From an archaeon (lineage in GTDB: Archaea; Micrarchaeota; Micrarchaeia; Norongarragalinales; UBA97): a DNA stretch of 64,000 nucleotides. The notes beneath the pieces are model-generated. The model did no database searches. It was given only the letters and a program-made list of their open reading frames with translations, and was not told the DNA's origin. Positions 10,298-20,614 of the stretch are shown here, piece after piece. Location of the stretch: assembly GCA_020057405.1 (NCBI GenBank), contig JAGVFW010000004.1, positions 1-64,000 of the forward strand. Reading direction: 5' to 3'. Each line of letters begins with the position of its first letter. Position 1 is the stretch's first letter. Made by a program: the position numbers and the translations under genes.

Positions 10298-10325
10298 TGA
10301 ATCAAAACAAACAATAAGTGATTCA
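10298..10325. promoter_or_regulatory. Inverted repeat TGAATCA-N14-TGATTCA in the argG/ACT divergent promoter
   Basis: Exact 7-bp inverted repeat read from the sequence. Confidence 0.5.
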
Positions 10326-10974
10326 AATGAAACAAAAGCAAAAGCAGGAATCGGTTGCCGCGAGGGTAGTGCGGGAAATCGAGCAGGACGCGCACTACAG
10401 AAAAGCAATCGAACTGGGCATCGCAAACCTGTCCGCAATAGCGGACATCGTGGCAACAAAGCTCGAGTGCAACCGCGAAGCTGCGAAAGTTGCCGTCGCC
10501 CGCTATGCCAAAAACCGCGTCCCGCATGCCGGCGAGAAGGCTGGCCATGTTTCAAGAGTGCTCAGGCAAAGCTCGGTATCGCTGCAGGACAGCGTTGCCG
10601 TGCTCGTAGTAGAAAACAGCGGGGCAACGGTGCCAAAAACCGCAGGACTTGAAGGCGACGACATCATCGCGGTAGTGTCAAGCAAGCGAAGCACCACGAT
10701 AACCTGCCGCGGAAACGCCGTGGCCGCTCTTGAAAAGAAATTCAAGGGAAGCATCCTGAAGTTCAGCCAAAATCTTTGTCTCGTCCAGCTTTCCTCGCCC
10801 GAAAGCATTGAGAACGTCCCTGGCGTGTTCGTCTCCGTCCTCGACGCAATCTACAGGCGGGGAATTAATGTGCTGGAAGCCTCTTCCTGCTACACCGACA
10901 CGAACATCATCGTAGAGCGAAGGGACGCGGTGAAGTGCTTCGAGGCGGTCGAGGAAGCCTGCGGAAAAAGCTAG
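10318..10974 (+). CDS. ACT-domain protein, candidate regulator divergent from argG
   Basis: C-terminal ACT-like repeat (ENVPGVFVSVLDAIYRRGINVLEASSCYTDTNIIV); divergent from argG. Confidence 0.65.
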   Translation: MIQMKQKQKQESVAARVVREIEQDAHYRKAIELGIANLSAIADIVATKLECNREAAKVAVARYAKNRVPHAGEKAGHVSRVLRQSSVSLQDSVAVLVVENSGATVPKTAGLEGDDIIAVVSSKRSTTITCRGNAVAALEKKFKGSILKFSQNLCLVQLSSPESIENVPGVFVSVLDAIYRRGINVLEASSCYTDTNIIVERRDAVKCFEAVEEACGKS

Positions 10975-11636
10975 TCCATCCGTACGCAGATTGTCGCGCG
11001 GAACATTCGCTTTCCTTGTCTTTGTCCAATTAGCGTGTTGCTGTGGGTGAAGTGCCTGCCAAGTGCGCCGATAACCTGGAGGGCGACCTTTCTGCTGCCG
11101 ACTGCAAAGTCGATTCCGTATTTGTTCTCCTCGTAGTCCGAGACGAATGACTCCTTCTCGCATTGCTTAATCAGCGTTTCCGCAACTTTGCGCAATCGCT
11201 CGGGAGTGCCGCTGCGCAGCTGGATTACGGCCTCTCGGTAACCGCCGCTCTTCATGTGGCAGTTGGTGCAAAGCGTCTTTTGGAGGCCGATGGTAATCGG
11301 AACCTGCTTTTTGATGTCGGTGGCGTCTGCCTCAAGCTCAATGTCGGCAGTGACTAAGACTCCGCCCTTAACAGCGCGCAGGGTAACTTGCTTTACGGAA
11401 ATAGGCAAGCGCGACTTGATTTTCGACGCGGCCCACTCGCCGAACTCTTCTTCGGAAAAACTTTTCCAAACGCCTGAGACAAAATGCTTGTTGCAACGCG
11501 TGCATCGCTTGAGCTCAAGTTTTTTGGGAACCTCGAAGAGTTGCTCGCGCTCGGAATAACATTCGACGCAAAAGGCCTTGACGAAAGGAAGTGCGGCGGA
11601 TTCGGTTTTCCCGCAGGCAGGGCAGGTTTTGTGCAT
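10971..11636 (-). CDS. NMD3-family protein (archaeal)
   Basis: MHKTCPACGKTES...FCVECY...KRCTRCNKHFVSGVW zinc-binding N-terminus typical of NMD3. Confidence 0.85.
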   Translation of the reverse strand: MHKTCPACGKTESAALPFVKAFCVECYSEREQLFEVPKKLELKRCTRCNKHFVSGVWKSFSEEEFGEWAASKIKSRLPISVKQVTLRAVKGGVLVTADIELEADATDIKKQVPITIGLQKTLCTNCHMKSGGYREAVIQLRSGTPERLRKVAETLIKQCEKESFVSDYEENKYGIDFAVGSRKVALQVIGALGRHFTHSNTLIGQRQGKRMFRATICVRMD

Positions 11637-11710
11637 AAGTAATGTTTGGGACAATAGCATCATTTATATGGGTTTGTCGATTAAGGTAAAAACTAGGAGG
11701 CGATCGGGAT

Positions 11711-11908
11711 ATGCCAATAGCAATGGAGGAAATGGACGAGCTAGCTGCAGTAAACAGCGAGCTGCGCTTCATCACTCTCGAGCTCATGAAAATCTCGGCG
11801 AGCCAGGACAAGAGCTTCGACAAAGTCCTCCGCGAGTTCGTCGGCAACGCCTTCAAGCTCAAGCGGACGCTAAACCGGAGCGAACTCCTCGCCCGGAGAA
11901 GGCACTAA
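11711..11908 (+). CDS. Small conserved-looking hypothetical protein (65 aa)
   Basis: ORF preceded by an AGGAGG Shine-Dalgarno. Confidence 0.6.
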   Translation: MPIAMEEMDELAAVNSELRFITLELMKISASQDKSFDKVLREFVGNAFKLKRTLNRSELLARRRH

Positions 11909-11933
11909 GCATTCGCACGACAGGTGGCGGCAA

Positions 11934-13742
11934 GTGGAATTGCGTGAAAAGTCACTAAAACCACCGGCCTTCCTGACCCCGCTGCCGTCATACAAAAAAC
12001 TTTTTGCCTATTTGCTGCTCTTCTCAGTCATAGCCGGTTTTGCCGTCAGGCTCTCGGCAATGCCAGCCGGCGACGCACTCGTATTTGGCGGCGCCGAAGG
12101 CTTCTTCTTAATCGCCCTACCGGCGTTTTTTGCCGCGGTCCTGGCCGCCTCGGTGATGGACCGAAGGCAATTTAGAAAAAGGCTCAAGTACTTCGCATTC
12201 ACCGCGTGCCTTGGCGCGATTCTCAACGCGGCAACATTCATTTTCGTATCGTACTTCCTCGCCCCCAACTCTCTTTCGGGAGAGCACGCCATACTATTGG
12301 CAAACGCGGCCGTCTTTGCGATTTGGATGATAGCACTCGTCATCGCCCTCTCTGCCCGCCTGCGGTACTTCTTCCTCGCGTTCTCACAACCCCTCTTAAC
12401 ACTCGCTTTCCTCGTGCTGTGGCGGCGGCTCGGCATCATTGAATCTACCGTGCTTCGCGACGCGTCAATCTGGCTCTTGCTGCCCAAGCTGGCGGTCGCT
12501 TCGGGAGTGCTGCTTTTTGCAATGTGGGCCGCGTCAAAGCTCATTAACGCACCCGCAAGAAACAACTTCGGCGTGAGCGCAACCCAGGCCGCTAGCCTCT
12601 TCTTCGCCCAGTGGGTGCAGGGAAGCAAGGGCCTCGAGCAAATCCTCGACGAGATGGGCGAAGACATTGAAACGACGATAGGCACCGTCGAATTCCGCGA
12701 CCTTGACGGGAAACGAAAAGCCGTGTTTTTGACGCCAAACGTGCACTTCGGGCCATTCGGCAACATAGGGGGAAGCGAATTTCCCGCAATTCTTTCAAAA
12801 GAATTGGGCCGCGAACTAGACTGCGAGGCATTCGTGTTCCACGGCACAGTCTACCACGACTTTAACCCCGTTTCAAGCGACAGCGTGCAGGACCTCAAGA
12901 AGGCGTTCAAACACTGCCTTGCCGCCGGCTCGCAAAACCGCTCCCGCACGGGCGCCCTCTTAACATCCAATTCAGGCGACGCGAGTGTCGACGGCTTTGC
13001 GTTTGGCAAAGGCGCGTTTCTCGCCCTATCGCCCCCGCCCTTCCCCGCAGGCGACTTTGACTTTGCCAGTGGCTACGCTTTGGCGCTAAAGGCGAGCCAA
13101 AAGTTAGGCACTACAATCATTTGCGACAGGCACACCGCCCAAAAGCGGGTGGCCAAGTGGAGCGTCGGAAGCAGGGAATTCTACGAATTCATGGACGCTG
13201 TTGAGAAACTCGAGGCGCCAAAGCAAAAGCCATTCGCCATCGGGGTTGCGGCAGACGCCTTGGATGGCTTTACGGTTAAAAACGGCATCGGAAAGGGCGG
13301 GCTCAAAGTCGCGGTGATCGAGATTGCGGGCAAACGCCACTGCCTAGCGGTTTTCGACGCAAACAACATGCTCCCGCCGTTGCGGGAAAAGCTCGTCGGC
13401 ACGCTTAGAAAACGGTTCGGCTTTGCATACTGCGATGTCTTTACGACTGACACTCACGCAGTCAACTCGGTCGAGACTGTGCATAACCCCCTGGGGGCCA
13501 ACATCAGCTGGCCCCAGCTTGAGGAAATACTCGTCAAGACGGCTGGCGCGGCGGATGCGGACGTGCAGGCGGCCACGGCAAGCGTAACCAGCCAAAGGTA
13601 CGCGACCAGAGTGCTTGGCGCGGGCAAGGCTGGCGAACTGGCAAGCACGATAAACGCAATCGTCGCAGTCGCCCGGATTGCCGCCCCGGCAGTGATTATA
13701 ATCTCCCTCGCACTAGCCCTGTTGGCACTCGTGCTGATTTAG
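11934..13742 (+). CDS. DUF2070-like membrane protein
   Basis: Multiple N-terminal TMs, soluble domain with HGTVYHDFNPVSS and ICDRHT, C-terminal TM. Confidence 0.75.
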   Translation: MELREKSLKPPAFLTPLPSYKKLFAYLLLFSVIAGFAVRLSAMPAGDALVFGGAEGFFLIALPAFFAAVLAASVMDRRQFRKRLKYFAFTACLGAILNAATFIFVSYFLAPNSLSGEHAILLANAAVFAIWMIALVIALSARLRYFFLAFSQPLLTLAFLVLWRRLGIIESTVLRDASIWLLLPKLAVASGVLLFAMWAASKLINAPARNNFGVSATQAASLFFAQWVQGSKGLEQILDEMGEDIETTIGTVEFRDLDGKRKAVFLTPNVHFGPFGNIGGSEFPAILSKELGRELDCEAFVFHGTVYHDFNPVSSDSVQDLKKAFKHCLAAGSQNRSRTGALLTSNSGDASVDGFAFGKGAFLALSPPPFPAGDFDFASGYALALKASQKLGTTIICDRHTAQKRVAKWSVGSREFYEFMDAVEKLEAPKQKPFAIGVAADALDGFTVKNGIGKGGLKVAVIEIAGKRHCLAVFDANNMLPPLREKLVGTLRKRFGFAYCDVFTTDTHAVNSVETVHNPLGANISWPQLEEILVKTAGAADADVQAATASVTSQRYATRVLGAGKAGELASTINAIVAVARIAAPAVIIISLALALLALVLI

Positions 13743-14902
13743 TGGACAAAATGAAGGCTGCATTCTTCACGGACACTTACCTGCCAAACGTCGACGGGGT
13801 AGTGCGCGCCATACTCAACTTCCGCGGCGAGCTAGAAAAGCGCGGCAACGAAGTCTACGTTTTCGCAAGCGGCACGAAGATAGACACTGCCGCCAACAAC
13901 GACAAGCGCGTGTTCTTCTACTCCAGCATCAAGTTCCCGCCCTATCCGCAGTACAAGCTGGCAGTCTTTCCCTACCACGCGGCCAAGGTGAAGGCACGCG
14001 ATACCGGCATTGAACTAGTCCACAGCCACGCCATCGCGAACATGGGCCTGGCGGCAATTGGCACGGCCAAGGCGCTCAATCTGCCCCTCGTCGGCACATT
14101 CCACACCCTCGTGCCAAAGGCAGTCCAGATTGTAGCCAAGCGCAACTGGAGCAAAAAAGCGGGCGAAGCGATTGCCTGGAAGCTCGTCGAGGCGTTCTAC
14201 ACTCCCTTTGACCTCGTCACTGCCCCCTCAAAAACCATTTGCGTAATGATGGAAGAGCACGGAATCAAAAACTGCACGCCAGTGCCAAACGGCATCGACC
14301 TTAACCGATTCAAGGAAAGCCTGGACCGCAACTGGGCACGAAAACCCCTCGGCCTGGCCCCAGACGAGAAGCTCATCTTGGTTGCCGGCCGCTTCAGCCG
14401 CGAGAAGAACGTCGACGTCGTCGTCAAGGCCTTCGACAGGGTGCTAAGAAAAGAGAAAGCCAAGCTCGTCATAAGCGGAGAGGGCCCGGCAAAGCAGGAA
14501 GTCATCTCGCTAGTCGAAAAAATGGGCTTGCAAAAGCACGTGCAGTTTTTGGGCTTTCTGCCAGAACAGGAATTGCCCCTCTACTACGCCGCTGCCGACG
14601 TCTTCGTCACGGCCTCGACTTTCGAAACCCAGGGCTTAACCGTCCTCGAGAGCATGGCGTGCGGCACCCCCGTTGTCGGCGCCAACAGCATGGCGATTCC
14701 GGAAACAATCAAGGACAAGCAAAATGGCCTGCTCTTCGCTCCAATGGAGGAAGATGACTGCGCTGAAAAAATCCTCGACATGCTGCAAATGCAGGCCAAG
14801 TACCGAAACACGATGCGCGAAAACGCGCGCAAGACAGCCGAAAGCTACTCCATCGCCAGGATGACCGACGTGCTGCTAAAAGCATACGCTAAAGTCCTCT
14901 AA
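13742..14902 (+). CDS. Glycosyltransferase family 4
   Basis: TDTYLPNVDGVV...HSH...LPVVGTFHT-like region; GRFSREKNVD; ESMACGTPVVG. Confidence 0.88.
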   Translation: MDKMKAAFFTDTYLPNVDGVVRAILNFRGELEKRGNEVYVFASGTKIDTAANNDKRVFFYSSIKFPPYPQYKLAVFPYHAAKVKARDTGIELVHSHAIANMGLAAIGTAKALNLPLVGTFHTLVPKAVQIVAKRNWSKKAGEAIAWKLVEAFYTPFDLVTAPSKTICVMMEEHGIKNCTPVPNGIDLNRFKESLDRNWARKPLGLAPDEKLILVAGRFSREKNVDVVVKAFDRVLRKEKAKLVISGEGPAKQEVISLVEKMGLQKHVQFLGFLPEQELPLYYAAADVFVTASTFETQGLTVLESMACGTPVVGANSMAIPETIKDKQNGLLFAPMEEDDCAEKILDMLQMQAKYRNTMRENARKTAESYSIARMTDVLLKAYAKVL

Positions 14903-14942
14903 GTGGACCTTGCTAGAAATGCTCCCGAACTTACTTCGCTAA

Positions 14943-15599
14943 TTAGTTGCAGCCAAGCTCGCTTGCAAGCTGCGCACGCGTCTTGACGCCCGTCAAGAGC
15001 TTGGAGTTGTCCACCACTAAGGCAGGTGCAGTGTTGACGCCAAAGCGCTTTTTCGCAAGCTCAATAGGCGCCAGGCCCAAGTCAGTTGCAAGCGTAATCA
15101 CCTGAAGCGACGGGCACTGGTTGCGAAGAGCGTCAAGCACCTCGCCCTGCACCAGGCAGTCGTTGCACGTGCGCATGGTCTCGGTGAAGAAGAGCGCAAG
15201 CCTGGAGTCCTTCTGGCCGCATTTCTGCTCTGCTTGCGTGGACTGGAGCCAAAGCTCGACGTTGTTCAAGTAATACTGCCTGCGCACTAGCTCGTAGTCA
15301 GCCAAGAGGTTTGCCCTTTCGAAATCGCGCAGGCGGTTGACAAGCGCGTAGCCCCGGTCGCGGCTCTTGCGGATGTTAAGCTGGAGTGCCTCACAGAACG
15401 CCTCTTCGTCCTGCTCGCCGAAAGTGTCGGCGTAGGACAAAAGCAAGCGCGTCTCCTCAGACTCCGCCTGATAAGAGCGCACCTGGCTCTCAACCGAGCC
15501 GAACTTGCTTGAGTCGTACTCCCGCGCAATGAGGTAGGAGACTAGGAGGAAGAAGAGGGCTAGGGCCGCCGCACCGACGTAAAACCGTTTGGTTACCAT
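14943..15599 (-). CDS. Membrane-anchored thioredoxin-fold protein
   Basis: N-terminal TM; CNDC active-site-like motif; TAPALVVD cis-Pro-like region. Confidence 0.6.
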   Translation of the reverse strand: MVTKRFYVGAAALALFFLLVSYLIAREYDSSKFGSVESQVRSYQAESEETRLLLSYADTFGEQDEEAFCEALQLNIRKSRDRGYALVNRLRDFERANLLADYELVRRQYYLNNVELWLQSTQAEQKCGQKDSRLALFFTETMRTCNDCLVQGEVLDALRNQCPSLQVITLATDLGLAPIELAKKRFGVNTAPALVVDNSKLLTGVKTRAQLASELGCN

Positions 15600-16882
15600 T
15601 CAAACTCACTCTGGGTTGCTTCGCGCAAGAGGCTGTCAAAATAAAAGAACGAATTTAGTGTAGGGTAAAACAAGATTATTAATCCGGCTGGAACGAGGTG
15701 CTCCAGGCGAAGCTTTACGTTGATGAGCTTGAGGCTTTGGAATAGGAAGTGCCACCACACGAGCACTGAAGCGACGAGAAAAACGCTTGCGGAATTGACT
15801 AGCAGGACTGACTCCGGATGCAGGACCGGCAATTCGCCTATGGCAAGCCATGCTGCAGTGATTTGCGCGGCATTAAGCACGCCGCTAAGCAAATTGAAGG
15901 CAATCACCGTCCACATCACCATCGTCGTCGCCACGTAAATCGTCGTGGTGGGGTAGGAAAAGACGCCAAAGTCGGAGTAATCCCGATTCAAGAACATGTG
16001 GAAGTAGAGCTTCAAGTTGTATATCGTGCCGCGGTACCACCTTATGCGCTGGCGGTGAAGCTTGGAAAGCGTGTCCGGCACTTCGGTAGGCACGTGCGTT
16101 TCCGTGCAGCACTCTATGGCGTAACCGTGCTTGTGCAGGTTGAGGCCAATTTCCATGTCCTCCGTCATGTTTTTTTCGTCAAAGCCGCCGATTTCGTTAA
16201 GCGCCGAGCGCTTGTATGCCGACATTGGCCCCGGCGTGACTAGAAGGCCGTTGATTTTGCCCATGGTCTTTGCGACAAAGCCAAACGCACTGTAGTATTC
16301 CAGCTGCTGCATTCGCTGGAGCAGGTTTTTCGGCTCAAACGCCGTGACGAAGACAGTGACTGCACCCACCTTGGGGCCAGCGTAGAAGTAGGGAACCATC
16401 TTCTCAAGCGCGTCTTTAGGCGGGTAAGTGTCGGAGTCAATTGCAACTACGATTTCGTTCTTGGCGAGCTTGATGCCGTAGTTTAGCGCACTTGCCTTTC
16501 CGCGTCCGCCCTTCTTCGTCACAACCCGAACGCCCATGCGGGCAGCGATTTTTGCCGAACTGTCGCTGCTTGAGTCGTCAATGAGGATGATTTCCTTCTT
16601 GCCTGCGTAGCGCATTCCCTTGATGTGGGTCAGGCACTTCTCAAGCGTGCGGCCGCTGTTGTAGCAGGGTACGATGATGGAGAGAGAGGGCCACTTTTTG
16701 GGAGCCGGCGGGTTCTTGTCTGGAACAGTTGCCGCGATGATGGCGTAGAAGGAAAAGCCAAAGAAGAAAATGGCACTTAGAAAGACGAGCACCCACATGG
16801 TCGCAAGTGGGTTGAGCCAGAAATAGTAGAGGCCGAGCGCAAACGCAAGCAACACCGCTGCGCCCTTCAAAGCGTTTTTCAA
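15593..16882 (-). CDS. Glycosyltransferase family 2, membrane-bound
   Basis: SLSIIVPCYNSGRTLEKCL, IDSDTYPPKDALE, QRIRWYRGT; start uncertain (ORF extends to 16978). Confidence 0.88.
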   Translation of the reverse strand: MKNALKGAAVLLAFALGLYYFWLNPLATMWVLVFLSAIFFFGFSFYAIIAATVPDKNPPAPKKWPSLSIIVPCYNSGRTLEKCLTHIKGMRYAGKKEIILIDDSSSDSSAKIAARMGVRVVTKKGGRGKASALNYGIKLAKNEIVVAIDSDTYPPKDALEKMVPYFYAGPKVGAVTVFVTAFEPKNLLQRMQQLEYYSAFGFVAKTMGKINGLLVTPGPMSAYKRSALNEIGGFDEKNMTEDMEIGLNLHKHGYAIECCTETHVPTEVPDTLSKLHRQRIRWYRGTIYNLKLYFHMFLNRDYSDFGVFSYPTTTIYVATTMVMWTVIAFNLLSGVLNAAQITAAWLAIGELPVLHPESVLLVNSASVFLVASVLVWWHFLFQSLKLINVKLRLEHLVPAGLIILFYPTLNSFFYFDSLLREATQSEFEW

Positions 16883-16895
16883 GAGAAACTCCGTT

Positions 16896-17609
16896 TTACC
16901 GCGGCGCGTAGTAGGACGCCGTTTTTCTGCCCTGGATGTACATGATGCTTGCTCGCGTCCAGTCCTGCATGAGTCCAACTAGGCCGAGCTTGTGCACGCG
17001 CCTGTCGCTCGTGGGCACGACGACGTGGAAAAAGAAGGCAACTCGGCCGCGCTTGGAAATGCGTTGCGTGAGGTCCATATCCTCGGCGCTGTGAGTCTCG
17101 GTGTCAAAGCCGTTAATCGCATCGAAATCCTTCTTGCGGTACGCAACGCAGCTGCCCGCGACATTCGGCCGGCCAAGAAAAACGGTGCTAGCCACAATCA
17201 TGTTGAGGAAATAGAAGAACGTCTTGCGCATTGGACCCAAGTGCTCGGGCATGATGTGGCACCCAACGCCGACTATCTTCGGGTCGTTGAAAATCGCGAG
17301 CATCCTGTCGTAAAAGTCTTTTGTCGGGAAAGTGTCGGCGTCGACAAACCAAAGGAGGTCGCCTTTTGCCATGGCAGCACCGGCGTTTCGGCCAGCGCCG
17401 ACGGTCTTCGCCTTGCCCTTCGCAAGCTTGGCGCCAAGCTTGCTTGCAATGAGAGTGGTGAAGTCAGTGCTGCCGCCGTCGGCGACGATAATCTCGACGT
17501 CTTTGGGCAGATAGGAACGCAGGTTGCGGATGGTCCTGCCGATGACGCGCTCTTCGTTAAGAGTGGGGATGACTACGCTCACTCGCAGCTTCTTTGGCAC
17601 GCTAGGCAT
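16896..17609 (-). CDS. Glycosyltransferase family 2
   Basis: VSVVIPTLNEERVIGRTI, VDADTFPTKDF; start ATG 17609. Confidence 0.87.
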   Translation of the reverse strand: MPSVPKKLRVSVVIPTLNEERVIGRTIRNLRSYLPKDVEIIVADGGSTDFTTLIASKLGAKLAKGKAKTVGAGRNAGAAMAKGDLLWFVDADTFPTKDFYDRMLAIFNDPKIVGVGCHIMPEHLGPMRKTFFYFLNMIVASTVFLGRPNVAGSCVAYRKKDFDAINGFDTETHSAEDMDLTQRISKRGRVAFFFHVVVPTSDRRVHKLGLVGLMQDWTRASIMYIQGRKTASYYAPR

Positions 17610-17651
17610 TAATCCGAGGCGGTTTAAAAACGATTGCTGCGTAGCAAATGC

Positions 17652-18992
17652 ATGAAAGTCCTGTTCATCAATGCCCTCTTCCACCCCTTCTCGGGAGGAG
17701 TTGAAAAGCACCTGCTCGAGATTTCAAAGTTCTTAGCCAAGCGCGGCATTGAAGTTCACGTGTTAACCGGCAGGCTCAAGGGCACGGCGGCAGAGGAAAC
17801 GATTAACGGCGTTTTCGTGCACCGCATAGAATGCACGGAATTTCATTTTCCCGGAATCTACCCCCCGCCAATGATTATCGCGCCCAACGCGTATAACGAG
17901 GTCCGCAAGCTCGACCAAAGGCACCACTTCGACGTCATCCACCTGGAGGACCGCTGGTTTACCGACTTCTCAATCGCCGCGTCATACGCCAAGACGGCCG
18001 GAAAGCCGCTCGTCATCACACTGCACAACGCGCGAACAGTCGGCATCGCGCCACACTACACTTTCGTCGGCGGTCTCTTCGACATTGCCGTCGGCCGCCA
18101 AGTGCTTGCAATGGCGGACAAGATTGTTTCAGTAAGCAAATGGGCCATCTCTGACCTTGGGAAAATCGGCCTCTCGCCAAAGCGCTTCGTCTACATCCCA
18201 AACGGCATTGACACTCGCGAAATCAAGCCCGGTTCTGCAGGCGACTTTAAGAAACGGCACGGCCTCGGGAGCGGGCCCATGGCGCTCTTTGTCGGCAGGC
18301 TCATCAAGCAAAAGGGCCTTGAATACCTGCTGCCCGCCTGGAAGGAAGTCGTGCGAGAACTGCCTACCGCGCGCCTCGTCATTGTCGGGAGGGGCAACGA
18401 GGAAGCCAACCTCAAGAAAATGGCGGCCAAGCTTGGCATCACGGGAAGCGTCTACTTCCCGGGCTACATCGAGGAGAGCGACCTGCGCGGCGCGCTGCAC
18501 GCGTGCGACACTTTCGTACTCCCTTCCCTTTGGGAAGTTTTACCGGTCGCAATACTTGAGGCAATGGCCGCGGCCAAGCCCATAGTGTGCACGGATGTCG
18601 GGGGCGACAGCGAACTCGTGACCAACGGCAAAAACGGCTTTCTGGTCCCGAAGCGCGACCCGCACGCACTCGCCAAGGCGCTTGTGAAAATGTTCTCCGA
18701 CGAGCGCATGGCAAAGAAGATGGGCGCGGCCTCAAGGAAGCGTGCAGTGAACGAATTCGACTGGCGCATAGTTGCGCGCCACACCCACGAGTTCTACAAA
18801 AAACTCCTTCACGACTTTAAGAGAGAAAAGAAGCCCGAGCCGTTTGAAATGGCTGCTGCGGACGTAAAAGAACTCAGCGTGGGTCTAAATGAAAGTGTGA
18901 GAAAGCGCCGAAGCTTGGCACGGCAGTTCTACGCCAAGTACGCCTTGCGCGTGAGAAAAGCCCTCGCGTTCCTGCGCCGACGCAGGAAATAG
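17652..18992 (+). CDS. Glycosyltransferase family 4
   Basis: HPFSGGVEKHLLEI, GRLIKQKGLEYLLPA, EAMAAAKPIVCTDVGG. Confidence 0.9.
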   Translation: MKVLFINALFHPFSGGVEKHLLEISKFLAKRGIEVHVLTGRLKGTAAEETINGVFVHRIECTEFHFPGIYPPPMIIAPNAYNEVRKLDQRHHFDVIHLEDRWFTDFSIAASYAKTAGKPLVITLHNARTVGIAPHYTFVGGLFDIAVGRQVLAMADKIVSVSKWAISDLGKIGLSPKRFVYIPNGIDTREIKPGSAGDFKKRHGLGSGPMALFVGRLIKQKGLEYLLPAWKEVVRELPTARLVIVGRGNEEANLKKMAAKLGITGSVYFPGYIEESDLRGALHACDTFVLPSLWEVLPVAILEAMAAAKPIVCTDVGGDSELVTNGKNGFLVPKRDPHALAKALVKMFSDERMAKKMGAASRKRAVNEFDWRIVARHTHEFYKKLLHDFKREKKPEPFEMAAADVKELSVGLNESVRKRRSLARQFYAKYALRVRKALAFLRRRRK

Positions 18993-19023
18993 CCAGCGCG
19001 TGATGGAGGGGCGCGAGGCGGAA

Positions 19024-20559
19024 TCACTCGTACTCTATCGTCGCCGGCGGCTTTTGGCTGATGTCGTAGAGCACGCGGTTGACGCCACGCACTTCGTTTG
19101 AAATGCGGCTGGCGGCGGATTCAAGCACTTTAGCCGGCAGTTTGACCCAGTCGGCAGTCATGCCGTCGACGCTCTGAACTGCGCGCAAGGCGATGATGTA
19201 TTCGTAAGTTCGCGCGTCGCCCTTGACTCCAACTGCCTTCACAGGCAAGAGCGCGGCAAACGCCTGCCACGTCTTGTCATACCAGCCTGACTTTCTTAGC
19301 TCATGGATGAAGACGGCATCAGCTTCCCGCAAGATTGCCAAACGCTCGTCAGTCACTTCACCGAGCACGCGAATGGCGAGCCCCGGGCCGGGGAACGGAT
19401 GGCGCCAGAGCATGTCCTTTGGCAAGCCAAGCGAGTGGCCGAGTGCGCGCACTTCGTCCTTGTAGAGGTCGCGCAGGGGCTCTACAATCTGGAAGTCGAG
19501 TTTTTCTGGGAGCGTAAGGTTGTGGTGGCTCTTGATTTTGGAGGCGTGCTTTGAGGGCTGGGCGCTCTCAATCCTATCGGGGTAAATCGTGCCCTGGGCG
19601 AGGAAGCGAATGTGCTCCTTTGACTCAAGGCGCTTTGCCTCGCGCTCGAAGACGCGGATGAAAGTGTGGCCGATGATTTTGCGTTTTTCCTCTGGGTCGG
19701 AAACGCCCTTGAGGCCGGAGAGGAAGTCCGCCGACGCATCGACGAAAACAACGTTTTTGAACCCGCGGCTTTTGAGCGCCGCAAGAACCTGCATTGCCTC
19801 GTCCTTTCTAAGCAGGCCGTGGTCGATGAAAACGGCGTAGAGGTTGTCCCCGATTGCACGGTGCAAAAGCGTTGCTGCAACAAGAGAGTCAACACCGCCG
19901 CTGACTCCGATGATGGCCTTCCCCTTTCCGATGGTGGCTTTTAGCTCACTGACGTACTTGCCGGCCAAGTCGCCGATTGTCCAGCTCTTTTTCTCGCCGC
20001 AAATGCCGTAGACGAAGTTCTCAAGAATCCTGCTGCCGTGGGGCGTGTGCACGACTTCGGGATGGAACTGCACGCCAAAGAGCTTGGACGCGTCGTTTGA
20101 CATGGCCGCAATCTTGCAGGTTGGCGTTGAGGCGGTTGCGACAAATCCGTGCGGGAGCTTCTCGACCTTGTCGCCGTGCGAGAACCACACGGTCTCGCGG
20201 CGCATTAGCCCCTTGAAGAGCTTGGTGGCGGCAGGCTTAACCGAAAGCTTTTGGCGGCCGAACTGCTTCTCCGAACTGCCCTTGACTGAACCGCCAAGCT
20301 CGTGCGCCATCAACTGCTGTCCGTAGCAAATGCCGAGAATGGGGATGCCTTGACGAAAGACGCGCGGGTCGGGCTTTGGCGCGCCCCGCTCGTAAACGCT
20401 CGAGGGACCGCCGGAGAGGATGATGCCCTTTGGCTTTAGCGCCAGGATTTTCGCAAGCGGCGTCTCGCCCGGAAGGATTTCTGAATAGACGCCAAGCTCG
20501 CGCACTCGGCGCGGGAGCAGGTGCGCGTACTGGCCGCCAAAGTTAAGGACGATTATCAT
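19024..20559 (-). CDS. guaA: GMP synthase (glutamine-hydrolysing), fused GATase + ATP-PPase
   Basis: ILGICYGQQLMAHELGG, IIGVSGGVDSLVAATLLH. Confidence 0.95.
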   Translation of the reverse strand: MIIVLNFGGQYAHLLPRRVRELGVYSEILPGETPLAKILALKPKGIILSGGPSSVYERGAPKPDPRVFRQGIPILGICYGQQLMAHELGGSVKGSSEKQFGRQKLSVKPAATKLFKGLMRRETVWFSHGDKVEKLPHGFVATASTPTCKIAAMSNDASKLFGVQFHPEVVHTPHGSRILENFVYGICGEKKSWTIGDLAGKYVSELKATIGKGKAIIGVSGGVDSLVAATLLHRAIGDNLYAVFIDHGLLRKDEAMQVLAALKSRGFKNVVFVDASADFLSGLKGVSDPEEKRKIIGHTFIRVFEREAKRLESKEHIRFLAQGTIYPDRIESAQPSKHASKIKSHHNLTLPEKLDFQIVEPLRDLYKDEVRALGHSLGLPKDMLWRHPFPGPGLAIRVLGEVTDERLAILREADAVFIHELRKSGWYDKTWQAFAALLPVKAVGVKGDARTYEYIIALRAVQSVDGMTADWVKLPAKVLESAASRISNEVRGVNRVLYDISQKPPATIEYE

Positions 20560-20614
20560 TGGTCGAATCCAGTAGGAAGAAAAGGCATTTAATTACTGCC
20601 TGCCTGCACCTTTC

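Noticed and set aside
19024-20559. Fused GMP synthase as unusual for an archaeon
   Set aside because: Fused GuaA is known in several archaeal groups; not remarkable by itself
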